This document shows positions 49,107 to 58,919 of a stretch of DNA of 64,000 bases, piece by piece. Each line of letters begins with the position of its first letter. The stretch's first letter is position 1. Below the pieces are notes generated by a model. The model was given only the letters and a program-made list of their open reading frames with translations. It made no database searches and was not told where the DNA came from. Origin of the DNA: an uncultured beta proteobacterium (GTDB lineage Bacteria; Pseudomonadota; Gammaproteobacteria; Burkholderiales; Burkholderiaceae_C). The position numbers were made by a program, and so were the translations under genes. The stretch lies in the NCBI GenBank assembly GCA_903876715.1, contig CAIRBF010000226.1, positions 1 to 64,000 of the forward strand, in the 5' to 3' direction.

Positions 49107-50449
49107 GCGCAGTCGCTTCCGTCCGGCTCAGCCTGGACCGCATCGCCGCCACCGATGCGCGCGTGAACGCGTTCACGGCCGTGCTGGCGGAGCGCGCGCT
49201 GGCGCGCGCGCAGGCCCTCGACCGACAGGACCAGGAGGGCCCGCTGGCCGGGCTGCCCTTCGCGGTCAAGAACCTGTACGACATCGCTGGCCTGACGACG
49301 CTTGCAGGCTCGAAGATCGAGCGCGACGCGCCGCCGGCGAGACAGGACGCGCTGCTGGTGCGCCGCCTCGAGGCTGCCGGCGCGGTGCTCGTGGGTGCGC
49401 TCAACATGGACGAATACGCCTACGGCTTCACGACCGAGAACACGCACCACGGCGCCACGCGCAATCCGCACGACCTCGGCCGCATCAGCGGCGGCTCCTC
49501 GGGCGGTTCGGGCGCGGCGGTCGCTGCCGGCCAGGTGCCGCTGACGCTGGGCTCGGACACGAACGGCTCGATCCGCGTGCCCGCGGCGCTGTGCGGCGTG
49601 TTCGGCCTCAAACCCACCTTCGGCCGCCTGCCGCGCACCGGCACCTACCCCTTCGTGGCGAGCCTGGACCACCTCGGCCCGATGGCGCGCAGTGTCACGC
49701 TGCTGGCGCAGGCCTACGATGCCATGCAGGGCCACGACGCCAGCGACCCGGCCTGCATGCCCCGGCCGGCGGAGCCCACGGCCGGGACGCTGGACCGCGG
49801 AAGCGAAGGCCTGCGCCTGGGCGTGCTGCAGGGCTGGTTCACTGCCCAGGCCGGGGACCCGGCACGTGCCGCGGTGCAGCGCGTGGCCGACGCGCTGCAT
49901 GCGAGCCAGCGCGTGAGCTGGCCCGAGGTCGACCGCGCCCGGGCCGCCGCCTTCCTGATCACCAACGCCGAGGGTGCGGCGCTGCACCTGCGCGACCTGA
50001 AGACACGCGCGCAGGACTTCGAGCCGCTGTCACGCGACCGCTTCCTGGCCGGCGCGCTGCTGCCTGCGGCCTGGATCGCACAGGCCCAGCGCCTGCGGCG
50101 CTGGTTCGCGCGCGAAGTCGCCGCAACCTTTCGCGACGTCGACCTCGTGCTCGCGCCGGCCACGCCCTGCAGCGCGCCGCCGATCGGCACCGAGTGGCTG
50201 GAGATCGCGGGTCAGCGCCTGCCGGCGCGCGCGAGCCTGGGGCTGCTGACGCAACCCGTGTCATGCATCGGGCTGCCGGTGGTCACGGTGCCGGTGTGGG
50301 GCTGCGACCCCGCGGCACCGCACCTGCCCTTGGGCGTGCAACTGATCGCTGCGCCCTGGCGCGAGGACCTTTGCCTGCGCGCGGCGCGCGCGCTGGAGGC
50401 CGCGGGCGTGGCGCGCTCGCCGGTGGCGACGTTGGACCCACGGAACTGA
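49103..50449 (+). CDS. atzE: AtzE-type amidase (1-carboxybiuret hydrolase catalytic subunit)
   Basis: The 448-aa product is an amidase-signature enzyme. The triad is Lys56 (PFAVKNLYD), Ser132 (SGGSSGGSG) and Ser156 (SDTNGSIRVPA), with the usual 24-residue serine spacing. The track starts it at 48,935, but the first 56 residues are out-of-frame atzG sequence; GTG 49,103 overlaps the atzG stop (GTGA) and is the likely start. AtzE with AtzG removes ammonia from 1-carboxybiuret to give 1,3-dicarboxyurea, in cyanuric acid degradation and related clusters. The atzG-atzE-atzH order supports this over a generic amidase. The actual substrate is inferred from context. Confidence 0.88.
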   Translation: MSAVASVRLSLDRIAATDARVNAFTAVLAERALARAQALDRQDQEGPLAGLPFAVKNLYDIAGLTTLAGSKIERDAPPARQDALLVRRLEAAGAVLVGALNMDEYAYGFTTENTHHGATRNPHDLGRISGGSSGGSGAAVAAGQVPLTLGSDTNGSIRVPAALCGVFGLKPTFGRLPRTGTYPFVASLDHLGPMARSVTLLAQAYDAMQGHDASDPACMPRPAEPTAGTLDRGSEGLRLGVLQGWFTAQAGDPARAAVQRVADALHASQRVSWPEVDRARAAAFLITNAEGAALHLRDLKTRAQDFEPLSRDRFLAGALLPAAWIAQAQRLRRWFAREVAATFRDVDLVLAPATPCSAPPIGTEWLEIAGQRLPARASLGLLTQPVSCIGLPVVTVPVWGCDPAAPHLPLGVQLIAAPWREDLCLRAARALEAAGVARSPVATLDPRN

Positions 50450-50455
50450 ACCAGG

Positions 50456-50842
50456 ATGAACACCACCGACATCAACCTGCCCGAGGTGCTGGCCGAGGTC
50501 CAGGCCGTCTTCGCCCGCTACGAGGATGCCCTGGTGAACAACCGGCTGGACGTGCTCGACGAGCTGTTCTGGACCAGCCCGATCACGGTGCGCTACGGCG
50601 CCGGCGAGAACCTGTACGGCATCGAGGAGATCCGCGCCTTCCGGCAGGCCAGGCCCTCGGCAGGCCTGGCACGCGAACTCGCGCGCACCGTGATCACCAC
50701 CTATGGGCACGACTTCGCCACCGCGATGACCGAATTCCGGCGCACCGGCAGCACGCGCATCGGGCGTCAGAGCCAGACCTGGGCACGCCGGCCCGAAGGC
50801 TGGCGCGTCGTCGCTGCGCACGTCAGCGTGATCGACGGCTGA
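50456..50842 (+). CDS. atzH: AtzH-like protein (DUF3225, SnoaL/NTF2 fold)
   Basis: The 128-aa product matches AtzH: '[18 protein letters not shown]', '[20 protein letters not shown]', '[14 protein letters not shown]' and '[20 protein letters not shown]'. AtzH has been reported as a 1,3-dicarboxyurea deamidase that converts the AtzE product to allophanate, feeding AtzF. The start lies 6 bp after the atzE stop with a CAGGA ribosome site. The four genes atzF-G-E-H form one tight unit. Confidence 0.88.
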   Translation: MNTTDINLPEVLAEVQAVFARYEDALVNNRLDVLDELFWTSPITVRYGAGENLYGIEEIRAFRQARPSAGLARELARTVITTYGHDFATAMTEFRRTGSTRIGRQSQTWARRPEGWRVVAAHVSVIDG

Positions 50843-50939
50843 ACCCGAACGCCCCTTGCAGCGTACGGCAGCCGCGATCCACAGCCCCCAACCACTGGTT
50901 TCCCCCTCGTTCCCTCCTCACTGACTGAAAGGACTTGTC

Positions 50940-52076
50940 ATGAACCACTCCAGCCGCCTCACCCCGAGCGACCTGATGCGCCGCCGCCTGCTCACTGCTG
51001 GCGCCCTGAGCGGTGCCTCGCTTGCCCTGCCCGGCGCATTGCGCCACGCGCTGGCGCAGACGCCCATCACCGTGGGGATGATCTACGTCGGCCCGCGCGA
51101 CGACTTCGGCTACAACCAGGCGCACGCCGAGGCCGCCGCGCAACTGAAGAAGATCGCCGGCGTCAAGGTCGTCGAGGAAGAGAACGTCGCCGAGACGCAG
51201 GCGGTGCAGAAGAGCATGCAGGGCATGATCTCGCAGGACGGCGCGACGCTGCTCTTCCCAACCTCCTTCGGCTACTTCGACCCGCACATGCTGGCCGTGG
51301 CCGGCAAGAACGAGAAGATCCGCTTCGCCCACTGCGGCGGCCTGTGGACCCAGGGCAAGCACCCGGCCAACACCGGCAGCTTCTTCGGCTACATCGACGA
51401 AGCCCAGTACCTCAACGGCGTGATCGCCGGCCACATGAGCAAGAGCAAGAAGCTCGGCTTCGTCGCCGCCAAGCCCATCCCGCAGGTGCTGCGCAACATC
51501 AACGCCTTCACGATGGGCGCGCGCTCGGTCGACCCGAAGATCACGACCACCGTCATCTTCACCGGCGACTGGTCGATGCCGGTCAAGGAGGCCGAGGCCA
51601 CGAACAGCCTCGCCGACCAGGGCGTGGACGTGTTCACGATGCACGTCGACGGGCCCAAGGTGGTGGTCGAGACCGCGGCCAAGCGCGGCAAGATGGTCTG
51701 CGGCTACCACGCCAGCCAGGCCAAGCTCGCGCCCAACGCCTACCTCACGGGCGCCGAGTGGAACTGGCTGACCGCCTACACCACCATCCTCGAGGCCGCA
51801 CGCACCGGCAAGCCGCACCCGAACTTCGTGCGCGGCGGCCTGAAGGCGGGCTTCGTCAAATCCTCGCCCTACGGCGCCATGGTCGGTGAGGGCGCGCGCA
51901 AGAACGCCGAGGCGGTGCGCGCCAAGATGATGGCAGGCACCTTCGACATCTTCGCCGGTGAGCTCAAGGACAACACCGGCAAGGTCGTCATCGCCAAGGG
52001 CACCACGCTGAAGCAGACCGACGTGGTGCTGGAGTCGATGAACTACCTGGTCGAAGGCGTCATCGGCAAGGTCTGA
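50940..52076 (+). CDS. BMP-family ABC transporter substrate-binding protein
   Basis: The 378-aa product has a twin-arginine-like signal (MRRRLLTAG, hydrophobic core, ALA-Q near residue 39) and a mature BMP/PnrA-type periplasmic binding domain. Characteristic strings are 'TVGMIYVGPRDDFGYNQAH', 'SFFGYIDEAQYLNGVIAG' and 'GFVAAKPIPQVLRNINAFTM'. BMP proteins bind nucleosides or other small nitrogen compounds. The neighbours suggest the ligand is a ureide, biuret or triuret type compound. An AAAGGA ribosome site precedes the ATG. A 97-bp gap separates it from atzH and shows no clear promoter. Confidence 0.92.
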   Translation: MNHSSRLTPSDLMRRRLLTAGALSGASLALPGALRHALAQTPITVGMIYVGPRDDFGYNQAHAEAAAQLKKIAGVKVVEEENVAETQAVQKSMQGMISQDGATLLFPTSFGYFDPHMLAVAGKNEKIRFAHCGGLWTQGKHPANTGSFFGYIDEAQYLNGVIAGHMSKSKKLGFVAAKPIPQVLRNINAFTMGARSVDPKITTTVIFTGDWSMPVKEAEATNSLADQGVDVFTMHVDGPKVVVETAAKRGKMVCGYHASQAKLAPNAYLTGAEWNWLTAYTTILEAARTGKPHPNFVRGGLKAGFVKSSPYGAMVGEGARKNAEAVRAKMMAGTFDIFAGELKDNTGKVVIAKGTTLKQTDVVLESMNYLVEGVIGKV

Positions 52077-52096
52077 CCCGGCCCTGCAGTCCCCTC

Positions 52097-52124
52097 CCCG
52101 CCCGGGCCTGACGGCCCGGGCGGG
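52097..52124 (+). promoter_or_regulatory. Perfect 12-bp hairpin between binding-protein and permease genes
   Basis: cccgcccgggcc and ggcccgggcggg pair perfectly around a TGAC loop, 20 bp after the binding-protein stop. No T-run follows, so partial termination or protection of the upstream mRNA is likelier than full termination. Such hairpins often let the binding protein be made in excess of the membrane parts. The hairpin covers the GTG at 52,124 that the track uses as a start. Confidence 0.65.
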
Positions 52125-52147
52125 TGCCTGCACCACCCCCTCACGTC

Positions 52148-53206
52148 ATGAAATCCGCCGCGGAATCCCTGTTGCTGCCCATCCTCGCCCTGCTGGGCGG
52201 GCTGGCGCTGTTCGGCGTGTTCGTCTGGTTCGACGGCCACAGTCCGCTGCAGGCCTGGGGCTTGCTGTTCCGCGGCGCCTTCGGCGACGCCTTCTCGCTG
52301 CAGAACACGCTGCAGCGGGCCGCGCCGCTGATGCTGACCGCCCTGTGCGTGGCCTTGCCGGCGCGCGCCGGGCTCACCGTGATCGGCGGCGAGGGCGCGC
52401 TGGTCGTCGGCGGGCTGGCCTGCGCCGCGCTGCCTTACGCCTTCTCCCCACCCGACGGGGCGGCCGGCACCGCCCTGCTGCTCGCGGCCGCGGCCGCGGC
52501 CGGCGCGGCGTGGATCGCGCTCGCTGGCTGGCTGCGCCAGTGGCGCGGCGTGAACGAGACCATCTCCAGCCTGCTGCTGGGCTACATCGCGATCTCGCTG
52601 TTCAAGCACATCGTCGAAGGCCCGCTGCGCGACCCGGCGAGCCTGAACAAGCCTTCGACGCTGCCCCTGGGCGAATCGCTGCGCATCGGCACCATCGGCC
52701 CCTGGGACGTGCACTGGGGCCTGGCCTTCGGTGTCGTGGCCTGCGTCGCCGCGGCCATCTGGCTGTCGGCCACCACGCACGGTTTTGCGACCCGCGTGGT
52801 TGGCGGCAACCTGCGCGCCGCCCTCGGCGTGGGCCTGCCCGCGCACCGCCTCATCGTCACCGCCTGCGCGCTCGGCGGCGCGGCGGCCGGCCTGGCCGGC
52901 GGCATCGAGGTCGCGGCCGTGCACACGGCGGCCAATGCCTCGCTCATCGTCGGCCTGGGCTACACCGGCATCCTGGTGAGCTTCGTCGCGCGCCACCACC
53001 CGCTGGCCATCGTGCCGGTGGCCATCCTCTTCGGCGGCTTCCTCGCCGCCGGCAGTCTGCTGCAACGCCGCATGGGCCTGCCCGATGCCTCGGTGCAGGT
53101 GCTGATGGGCTTCAGCTTCGTGATCATCCTGGCCAGCGAGGCCTGGCGCGGCCGCCTGGGTGAGCTCTTCGTGCTGCGCCGCACCGCCCAGGGAGCCACG
53201 CCGTGA
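52148..53206 (+). CDS. ABC transporter permease, BMP/nucleoside-type (first)
   Basis: The 352-aa product is a polytopic membrane protein of the BPD_transp_2 type. It has about eight to ten hydrophobic segments and the conserved cytoplasmic loop 'GVNETISSLLLGYIAISLFK', which matches the 'NE...TLMLNYIA' loop of this permease class. It should form the inner-membrane channel with the next gene product. The track starts at GTG 52,124 inside a hairpin; ATG 52,148 is more likely, though no good ribosome site is visible. Its stop overlaps the GTG of the next gene. Confidence 0.9.
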   Translation: MKSAAESLLLPILALLGGLALFGVFVWFDGHSPLQAWGLLFRGAFGDAFSLQNTLQRAAPLMLTALCVALPARAGLTVIGGEGALVVGGLACAALPYAFSPPDGAAGTALLLAAAAAAGAAWIALAGWLRQWRGVNETISSLLLGYIAISLFKHIVEGPLRDPASLNKPSTLPLGESLRIGTIGPWDVHWGLAFGVVACVAAAIWLSATTHGFATRVVGGNLRAALGVGLPAHRLIVTACALGGAAAGLAGGIEVAAVHTAANASLIVGLGYTGILVSFVARHHPLAIVPVAILFGGFLAAGSLLQRRMGLPDASVQVLMGFSFVIILASEAWRGRLGELFVLRRTAQGATP

Positions 53207-54132
53207 CCGACTCCGTCGTCTTCGACGTGCTGCTGGCCGTGCTCGGCGGCGCGATCCGCGTGGGCACGCCCTTTCTCTTCGTCAGCCTGGGCGAGTGCCT
53301 GACCGAGAAGGCCGGGCGCATCAACCTCGGCCTCGAGGGCGTGCTCGTGTTCTCGGCCATGGCCGGCTTCGGCGGCGCCTACCTCAGCGGGCAGTGGTGG
53401 GTGGGCGTGCTGCTGGCCGCCGCCAGCGGCGCGCTGGTGGCGCTGCTGCACGGCCTGGTCAGCAGCCTGCCGCGCGTCAACGACATCGCGGCGGGCATCG
53501 CGATCATGCTGTTCGGCGCCGGCCTGGCCTTCTACCTGGGCAAGCCGCTGATCCAGCCGCAGGCGCCGCAGATCCCTTCCTTGCCGCTGGGCCTGTGGCT
53601 GGGCGCCGCCCCCGGCAGCCCGGCGCAGGCGGCGCTGGCGGTGAACGTGCTGTTCCCGCTGGGCGTGGCGCTGGCCCTGCTGCTGACTTGGGCCCTGGCC
53701 CACACCGGCTGGGGACTGAAGGTGCGCATGGTCGGCGACTCGGCCGACGCGGCACGCGCGCTCGGCACCTCGGTGGCGGGCGTACGCATCGCCGCCACTG
53801 GCCTCGGCGGCCTCATCGCCGGGCTGGGTGGTGCCTCGCTGTCGCTGTACTACCCCGGCAGCTGGAACGAGGGCCTGTCCAGCGGCCAGGGCCTGATCGC
53901 GGTGGCGCTCGTCATCTTCGCGCGCTGGCACCCGGTGCGCTGCCTGTGGGCCGCCTTGCTGTTCGGCGGCGCCGGGGCGCTCGGGCCGGCGCTGCAGTCC
54001 ATCGGCGTGGGTGGCTACACCTACCTGTTCAATGCCGTGCCCTATGTGCTGACGCTCGCGATCCTGGTGTGGACCTGCTCGCCCCGCCGCAGCCTGCAGG
54101 GCGCACCGATGGAGCTGGGTGTCACGCGCTGA
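53203..54132 (+). CDS. ABC transporter permease, BMP/nucleoside-type (second)
   Basis: The 309-aa product is the partner permease, with typical 'GTPFLFVSLGECLTEKAGRI', 'NLGLEGVLVFSAM' and 'NDIAAGIAIMLFGAGLAFYL' segments and about eight membrane spans. The GTG start overlaps the preceding stop by GTGA, suggesting coupled translation. A 47-bp gap with a GGAG ribosome site leads to amiF, so the transporter and enzyme genes are probably one transcript. Confidence 0.92.
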   Translation: MTDSVVFDVLLAVLGGAIRVGTPFLFVSLGECLTEKAGRINLGLEGVLVFSAMAGFGGAYLSGQWWVGVLLAAASGALVALLHGLVSSLPRVNDIAAGIAIMLFGAGLAFYLGKPLIQPQAPQIPSLPLGLWLGAAPGSPAQAALAVNVLFPLGVALALLLTWALAHTGWGLKVRMVGDSADAARALGTSVAGVRIAATGLGGLIAGLGGASLSLYYPGSWNEGLSSGQGLIAVALVIFARWHPVRCLWAALLFGGAGALGPALQSIGVGGYTYLFNAVPYVLTLAILVWTCSPRRSLQGAPMELGVTR

Positions 54133-54179
54133 GCGGCCCGCCTGTCAACCCCCATTCAATTCCTTCCGACGGAGAACCC

Positions 54180-55202
54180 ATGAACGGACTCGGTGGACTC
54201 AACAAGTCGCCCCACGGCGTGGTCGTGGGCCTGGTGCAGCTGCAGCTGCCGGTGGTGGAAACCCCCGAGCAGCTGGCGGCACAGGCACAGCACATTGCCT
54301 GGATGGTGGGCAAGGCGCGGCGCAACCTCGGCACGATGGACCTGGTCGTCTTTCCCGAGTACGCGCTTCACGGCCTGTCGATGAGCACCGCGCCGGAGCT
54401 GATGTGCACGCTCGACGGCCCCGAAGTCGCGCTGTTCCGCCAGGCCTGCATCGAGCACCGCATCTGGGGCTGCTTCTCCATTATGGAGGCCAACCCCCAC
54501 GGCAACCCCTACAACACCGGCCTCATCATCGACGACCGCGGCGAGTTGCGCTTGTACTACCGCAAGCTCCACCCCTGGGTGCCGGTGGAGGCCTGGGAGC
54601 CCGGCAACATGGGCGTGCCGGTGTGCGAGGGCCCCAACGGCAGCAAGATCGGGCTGATCATCTGCCACGACGGCATGTTCCCGGAAATGGCGCGCGAGGC
54701 CGCCTACAAGGGCGCCGAGATGATCCTGCGCACCGCCGGCTATACCGCGCCAATCCGCCACGCGTGGCGCATCACCAACCAGGCCAACGCCTTCCAGAAC
54801 CTGGCGCAGACGGCCAGTGTCTGCCTGTGCGGCAGCGACGGCAGCTTCGACTCCATGGGCGAGGGCATGTTCTGTGACTTCGACGGGACCGTGATGGTGC
54901 AGGGTGGCAACCGCGCGGACGAGATCATCACCGCCGAGCTGCGCCCCGACCTGGTGCGCGAGGCACGCGCCGGCTGGGGCGTGGAGAACAACCCCTACCA
55001 GCTCTGGCACCGCGGCTACGTCGCCGTGCAGGGCGGCGCCCAGGACTGCCCCTACACCTTCATGCAGGACATGGTGGCCGGTCGCTACCGCCTGCCCTGG
55101 GACGCGAGCATCCAGGTGCGCGACGGCACCCCCTGCGGCTTTGCCGCGCCGACGCGGCGCTACCGCGGCGCCGAGCCCAACCCGCTGGAGACCGCGCCAT
55201 GA
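54180..55202 (+). CDS. amiF: Formamidase (nitrilase-superfamily amidohydrolase)
   Basis: The 340-aa product closely resembles AmiF formamidases in length and sequence. The Glu-Lys-Cys triad reads as Glu60 (FPEYALHG), Lys129 (YYRKLHPW) and Cys162 ([10 protein letters not shown]). Formamidase converts formamide to formate and ammonia in the cytoplasm. The track joins it to an upstream false frame starting at 53,160; ATG 54,180 after GGAG is the true start, and the stop overlaps biuH by ATGA. Its place between permease and biuH genes suggests a small amide connected with the imported compound, so the real substrate may not be free formamide. Confidence 0.9.
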   Translation: MNGLGGLNKSPHGVVVGLVQLQLPVVETPEQLAAQAQHIAWMVGKARRNLGTMDLVVFPEYALHGLSMSTAPELMCTLDGPEVALFRQACIEHRIWGCFSIMEANPHGNPYNTGLIIDDRGELRLYYRKLHPWVPVEAWEPGNMGVPVCEGPNGSKIGLIICHDGMFPEMAREAAYKGAEMILRTAGYTAPIRHAWRITNQANAFQNLAQTASVCLCGSDGSFDSMGEGMFCDFDGTVMVQGGNRADEIITAELRPDLVREARAGWGVENNPYQLWHRGYVAVQGGAQDCPYTFMQDMVAGRYRLPWDASIQVRDGTPCGFAAPTRRYRGAEPNPLETAP

Positions 55203-55900
55203 GCACGATCGCGAGCACCCCCTACCGCTGGCCCTTCGACGCCGACCTGCGCCCGTCCAACACGGCGCTGGTCGTCATCGACATGCAGACCGACTTCTGC
55301 GGCATCGGCGGCTACGTCGACAAGATGGGCTACGACCTGTCGCTGACGCGCGCCCCGATCGGGCCGATCGCCCGCGTGCTGGCGGCGATGCGCGAGCGCG
55401 GCTTCCCCATCATCCACACCCGAGAGGGCCACCGCCCCGACCTGTCGGACCTGCCCGCCAACAAGCGCTGGCGCTCGCAGCAGATCGGCGCGGGCATCGG
55501 CGACCCGGGCCCCTGCGGTCGCATCCTGGTGCGCGGCGAACCGGGGTGGGAGATCATCCCCGAGCTCGCGCCGCTGCCGGGAGAGGTCGTGATCGACAAG
55601 CCCGGCAAGGGCAGCTTCTGCGCCACCGACCTGGAGCTGGTCCTGCGCACGCGCGGCATCCGCAACCTGGTGCTGACCGGCATCACCACCGACGTGTGCG
55701 TGCACACGACGATGCGCGAGGCCAACGACCGCGGCTTCGAGTGCGTGATCCTGTCGGACTGCACGGGCGCCACCGACCTGGGCAACCACGAGGCGGCGCT
55801 GAAGATGGTGACGATGCAGGGGGGCGTCTTCGGCGCCGTCGCTGACTCGGCGACATTGATCGCAGGTTTGGCGGCGCTGCCGGTGGTGACGCAGGCATGA
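55199..55900 (+). CDS. biuH: Biuret hydrolase (isochorismatase-fold cysteine hydrolase)
   Basis: The 233-aa product strongly resembles the Rhizobium biuret hydrolase BiuH, which cleaves biuret to allophanate and ammonia. The Asp-Lys-Cys triad reads as Asp28 (VVIDMQTDF), Lys134 ([10 protein letters not shown]) and Cys167 (TTDVCVHT); the spacing of 106 and 139 residues agrees with the triad I recall for BiuH (Asp36, Lys142, Cys175). The segments '[20 protein letters not shown]'-like and '[14 protein letters not shown]' are typical. ATG overlaps the amiF stop. Its product would be consumed by AtzF. Confidence 0.88.
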   Translation: MSTIASTPYRWPFDADLRPSNTALVVIDMQTDFCGIGGYVDKMGYDLSLTRAPIGPIARVLAAMRERGFPIIHTREGHRPDLSDLPANKRWRSQQIGAGIGDPGPCGRILVRGEPGWEIIPELAPLPGEVVIDKPGKGSFCATDLELVLRTRGIRNLVLTGITTDVCVHTTMREANDRGFECVILSDCTGATDLGNHEAALKMVTMQGGVFGAVADSATLIAGLAALPVVTQA

Positions 55901-55958
55901 ACCCGCCGGACCGCTCGCACACGCTCTTCGCGGCCGGTGCCGCACGGAGGGCCACCCG

Positions 55959-57689
<1,731 letters not shown>

Positions 57690-57701
57690 GAGCACCCCCA
57701 A

Positions 57702-57771
57702 GGGACGGGCGTCGCCCGTCCCGGCCCCCCGCGGGGGCGCAAGAAAACTTGGGGCGGCCCGGCGTTTTCTT
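57702..57771. terminator. Hairpins after the ABC ATPase gene
   Basis: Just after the ATPase stop, gggacgggc and gcccgtccc form a 9-bp stem with a GTC loop (57,702-57,722). Farther on, aagaaaac (57,741-57,748) and gttttctt (57,764-57,771) form an 8-bp inverted repeat ending in T-rich sequence. The second resembles a rho-independent terminator, so the transcript may end here in part before the next gene. Confidence 0.5.
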
Positions 57772-57816
57772 GAAACCTTGCCATACCCCTGCTGGTACCA
57801 GGCGTTCCCCGCGAAA

Positions 57817-57877
57817 CCGCTCGGGCTGAGCCTGTCGAAGCCCTGCGCAGGCACTTCGACCAGCTCAGTGCGAACGG
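57817..57877. repeat. REP-like imperfect palindrome
   Basis: Left arm ccgctcgggctgagcctgtc-gaag and right arm cttcgaccagctcagtgcga-acgg are imperfect reverse complements of 24 bp separated by 13 bp. The motif 'tcgggctgagcctgtcgaag' is of a kind scattered between genes in many beta- and gammaproteobacterial genomes. Probably a REP or MITE-type repeat in the 242-bp gap before the next gene; a promoter there is not evident. Confidence 0.6.
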
Positions 57878-57931
57878 AGCTCTGGGCAGGGCGAACAACT
57901 TGATCGTCACAAGGCCGCCAGTCTTTCCCCC

Positions 57932-58618
57932 ATGTCCGACATCCCCATCCCCGCCCGCCCCTACCCCTACGCGCTGCCGCCCGGGCGCTGCGCGCTGGTG
58001 CTGATCGACCTGCAGCGCGACTTCGTCGAGCCCGGCGGCTTCGGTGCCGCGCTCGGCAACGACGTCTCGCTGCTCGGCGCCGCCGTCGGGCCGGCGCGCG
58101 CGCTGCTGCAAGCCTGGCGCGCGCGCGGCTGGCCCGTGATCCACACCCGCGAGTCCCACGCCCCCGACCTGTCAGACTGCCCGCCGGCCAAGCGCGAGCG
58201 CGGCCAGCCCGCGCTGCGCATCGGCGACCCGGGGCCGATGGGGCGCCTGCTCGTGCGCGGCGAGCCCGGCTGCGAGATCGTGCCCGCGCTCGCGCCGCTG
58301 CCCGGCGAGACCGTGATCGACAAGCCCGGCAAGGGCGCCTTCCACGCCACGCCGCTGCAGGCGGTGCTGCAGGCCCAGGGCATCACACACCTGGTCTTCG
58401 CCGGCGTGACCACCGAGGTCTGCGTGCAGACGACGATGCGCGAGGCCAACGACCGCGGCTACGAGTGCCTGCTCGTCGAGGAGGCCACGGCGAGCTACTT
58501 CCCCGAGTTCAAGGCCGCGACGATCGCGATGATCGTCGCCCAGGGCGGCATCGTCGGCTGGGCTGCGGGGCTGAACGCGGTGCTGGGGGCCCTGGAGGGC
58601 AGCAAGTCGGCAGACTGA
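57932..58618 (+). CDS. BiuH-like isochorismatase-fold cysteine hydrolase, candidate triuret hydrolase
   Basis: The 228-aa product is a clear paralogue of the BiuH protein 2 kb upstream, by eye about half identical. The triad Asp26 (LIDLQRDF), Lys131 ([10 protein letters not shown]) and Cys164 (TTEVCVQT) is conserved. It differs around the substrate pocket, for example lacking '[13 protein letters not shown]' and having '[15 protein letters not shown]' near the C-terminus. Triuret hydrolase (TrtA) is known as a BiuH relative of over 40 percent identity that is encoded next to biuH and makes carboxybiuret. That fits here, since AtzE/G act on carboxybiuret, but a ureidoacrylate-type or other ureide hydrolase is possible. 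Confidence 0.8.
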   Translation: MSDIPIPARPYPYALPPGRCALVLIDLQRDFVEPGGFGAALGNDVSLLGAAVGPARALLQAWRARGWPVIHTRESHAPDLSDCPPAKRERGQPALRIGDPGPMGRLLVRGEPGCEIVPALAPLPGETVIDKPGKGAFHATPLQAVLQAQGITHLVFAGVTTEVCVQTTMREANDRGYECLLVEEATASYFPEFKAATIAMIVAQGGIVGWAAGLNAVLGALEGSKSAD

Positions 58619-58622
58619 GAGG

Positions 58623-58788
58623 CTGAGATCCTGAGAGTCTCTCCCCCATGCCCGCCTTGCACGCCAAAACACCCCGTCTCGTCGTTCCAAATCCTCGCCA
58701 TAGCCCGAGCTATGGCTGCGGTTTGCGCCTAGATACGGGGCGTTTTGACGCGCCTTTCGGGCACGGCGGAAAACTCTCAGGCTCTGAG
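58623..58788. repeat. ~166-bp nested palindrome (MITE/REP-like element)
   Basis: The gap before gntR is occupied by a long inverted repeat centred at about 58,706. The core is gccatagc-CCGA-gctatggc (perfect 8-bp stem). Outer arms 'caaaacaccccgt' and 'acggggcgttttg' match at one mismatch, and farther out 'cctgagagt' mirrors 'actctcagg'; 'ctgag' and 'ctctgag' extend it further. As RNA it would fold into one long hairpin. The form suggests a non-autonomous mobile or dispersed element. Confidence 0.75.
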
Positions 58789-58810
58789 ACGAACGGTCGC
58801 CTCCGCCATC

Positions 58811-58864
58811 CTTGTCACCCCTGCCACACTTGTCACCCCTGTCGACCGGGTCGCCCCTGCAGCC
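58811..58864 (+). repeat. Three 18-bp tandem repeats upstream of gntR
   Basis: cttgtcacccctg occurs at 58,811 and 58,829 exactly, and a degenerate copy cgggtcgcccctg at 58,847, giving an 18-bp period. They end about 55 bp before the gntR ATG. They could be binding sites on one face of nearly two helical turns, or simple duplication. Confidence 0.6.
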
Positions 58865-58919
58865 GGATTGCTGTCCTCGGCTCGGCGACACTGCAAGCCT
58901 GCCTGGAACGCCCGCACCG

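Noticed and set aside
47509-49407. 632-aa minus ORF across atzF/atzG/atzE
   Set aside because: Antisense shadow with Arg/Ala/Pro-rich sequence; the plus frames carry intact amidase triads.
50843-50939. Separate promoter for the transporter genes
   Set aside because: No -35/-10 or GG-N10-GC pattern stands out in the 97-bp gap; the transporter may simply be read from the atzF promoter.
53160-55202. 680-aa ORF as one fused protein
   Set aside because: The first half is an out-of-frame reading of the second permease gene; only the part from ATG 54,180 is the formamidase.
57792-57801. ctggtaccag palindrome as a second GntR operator
   Set aside because: Its half-sites are two bases closer than in TGGTATACCA, and 10-bp palindromes are common in GC-rich DNA.
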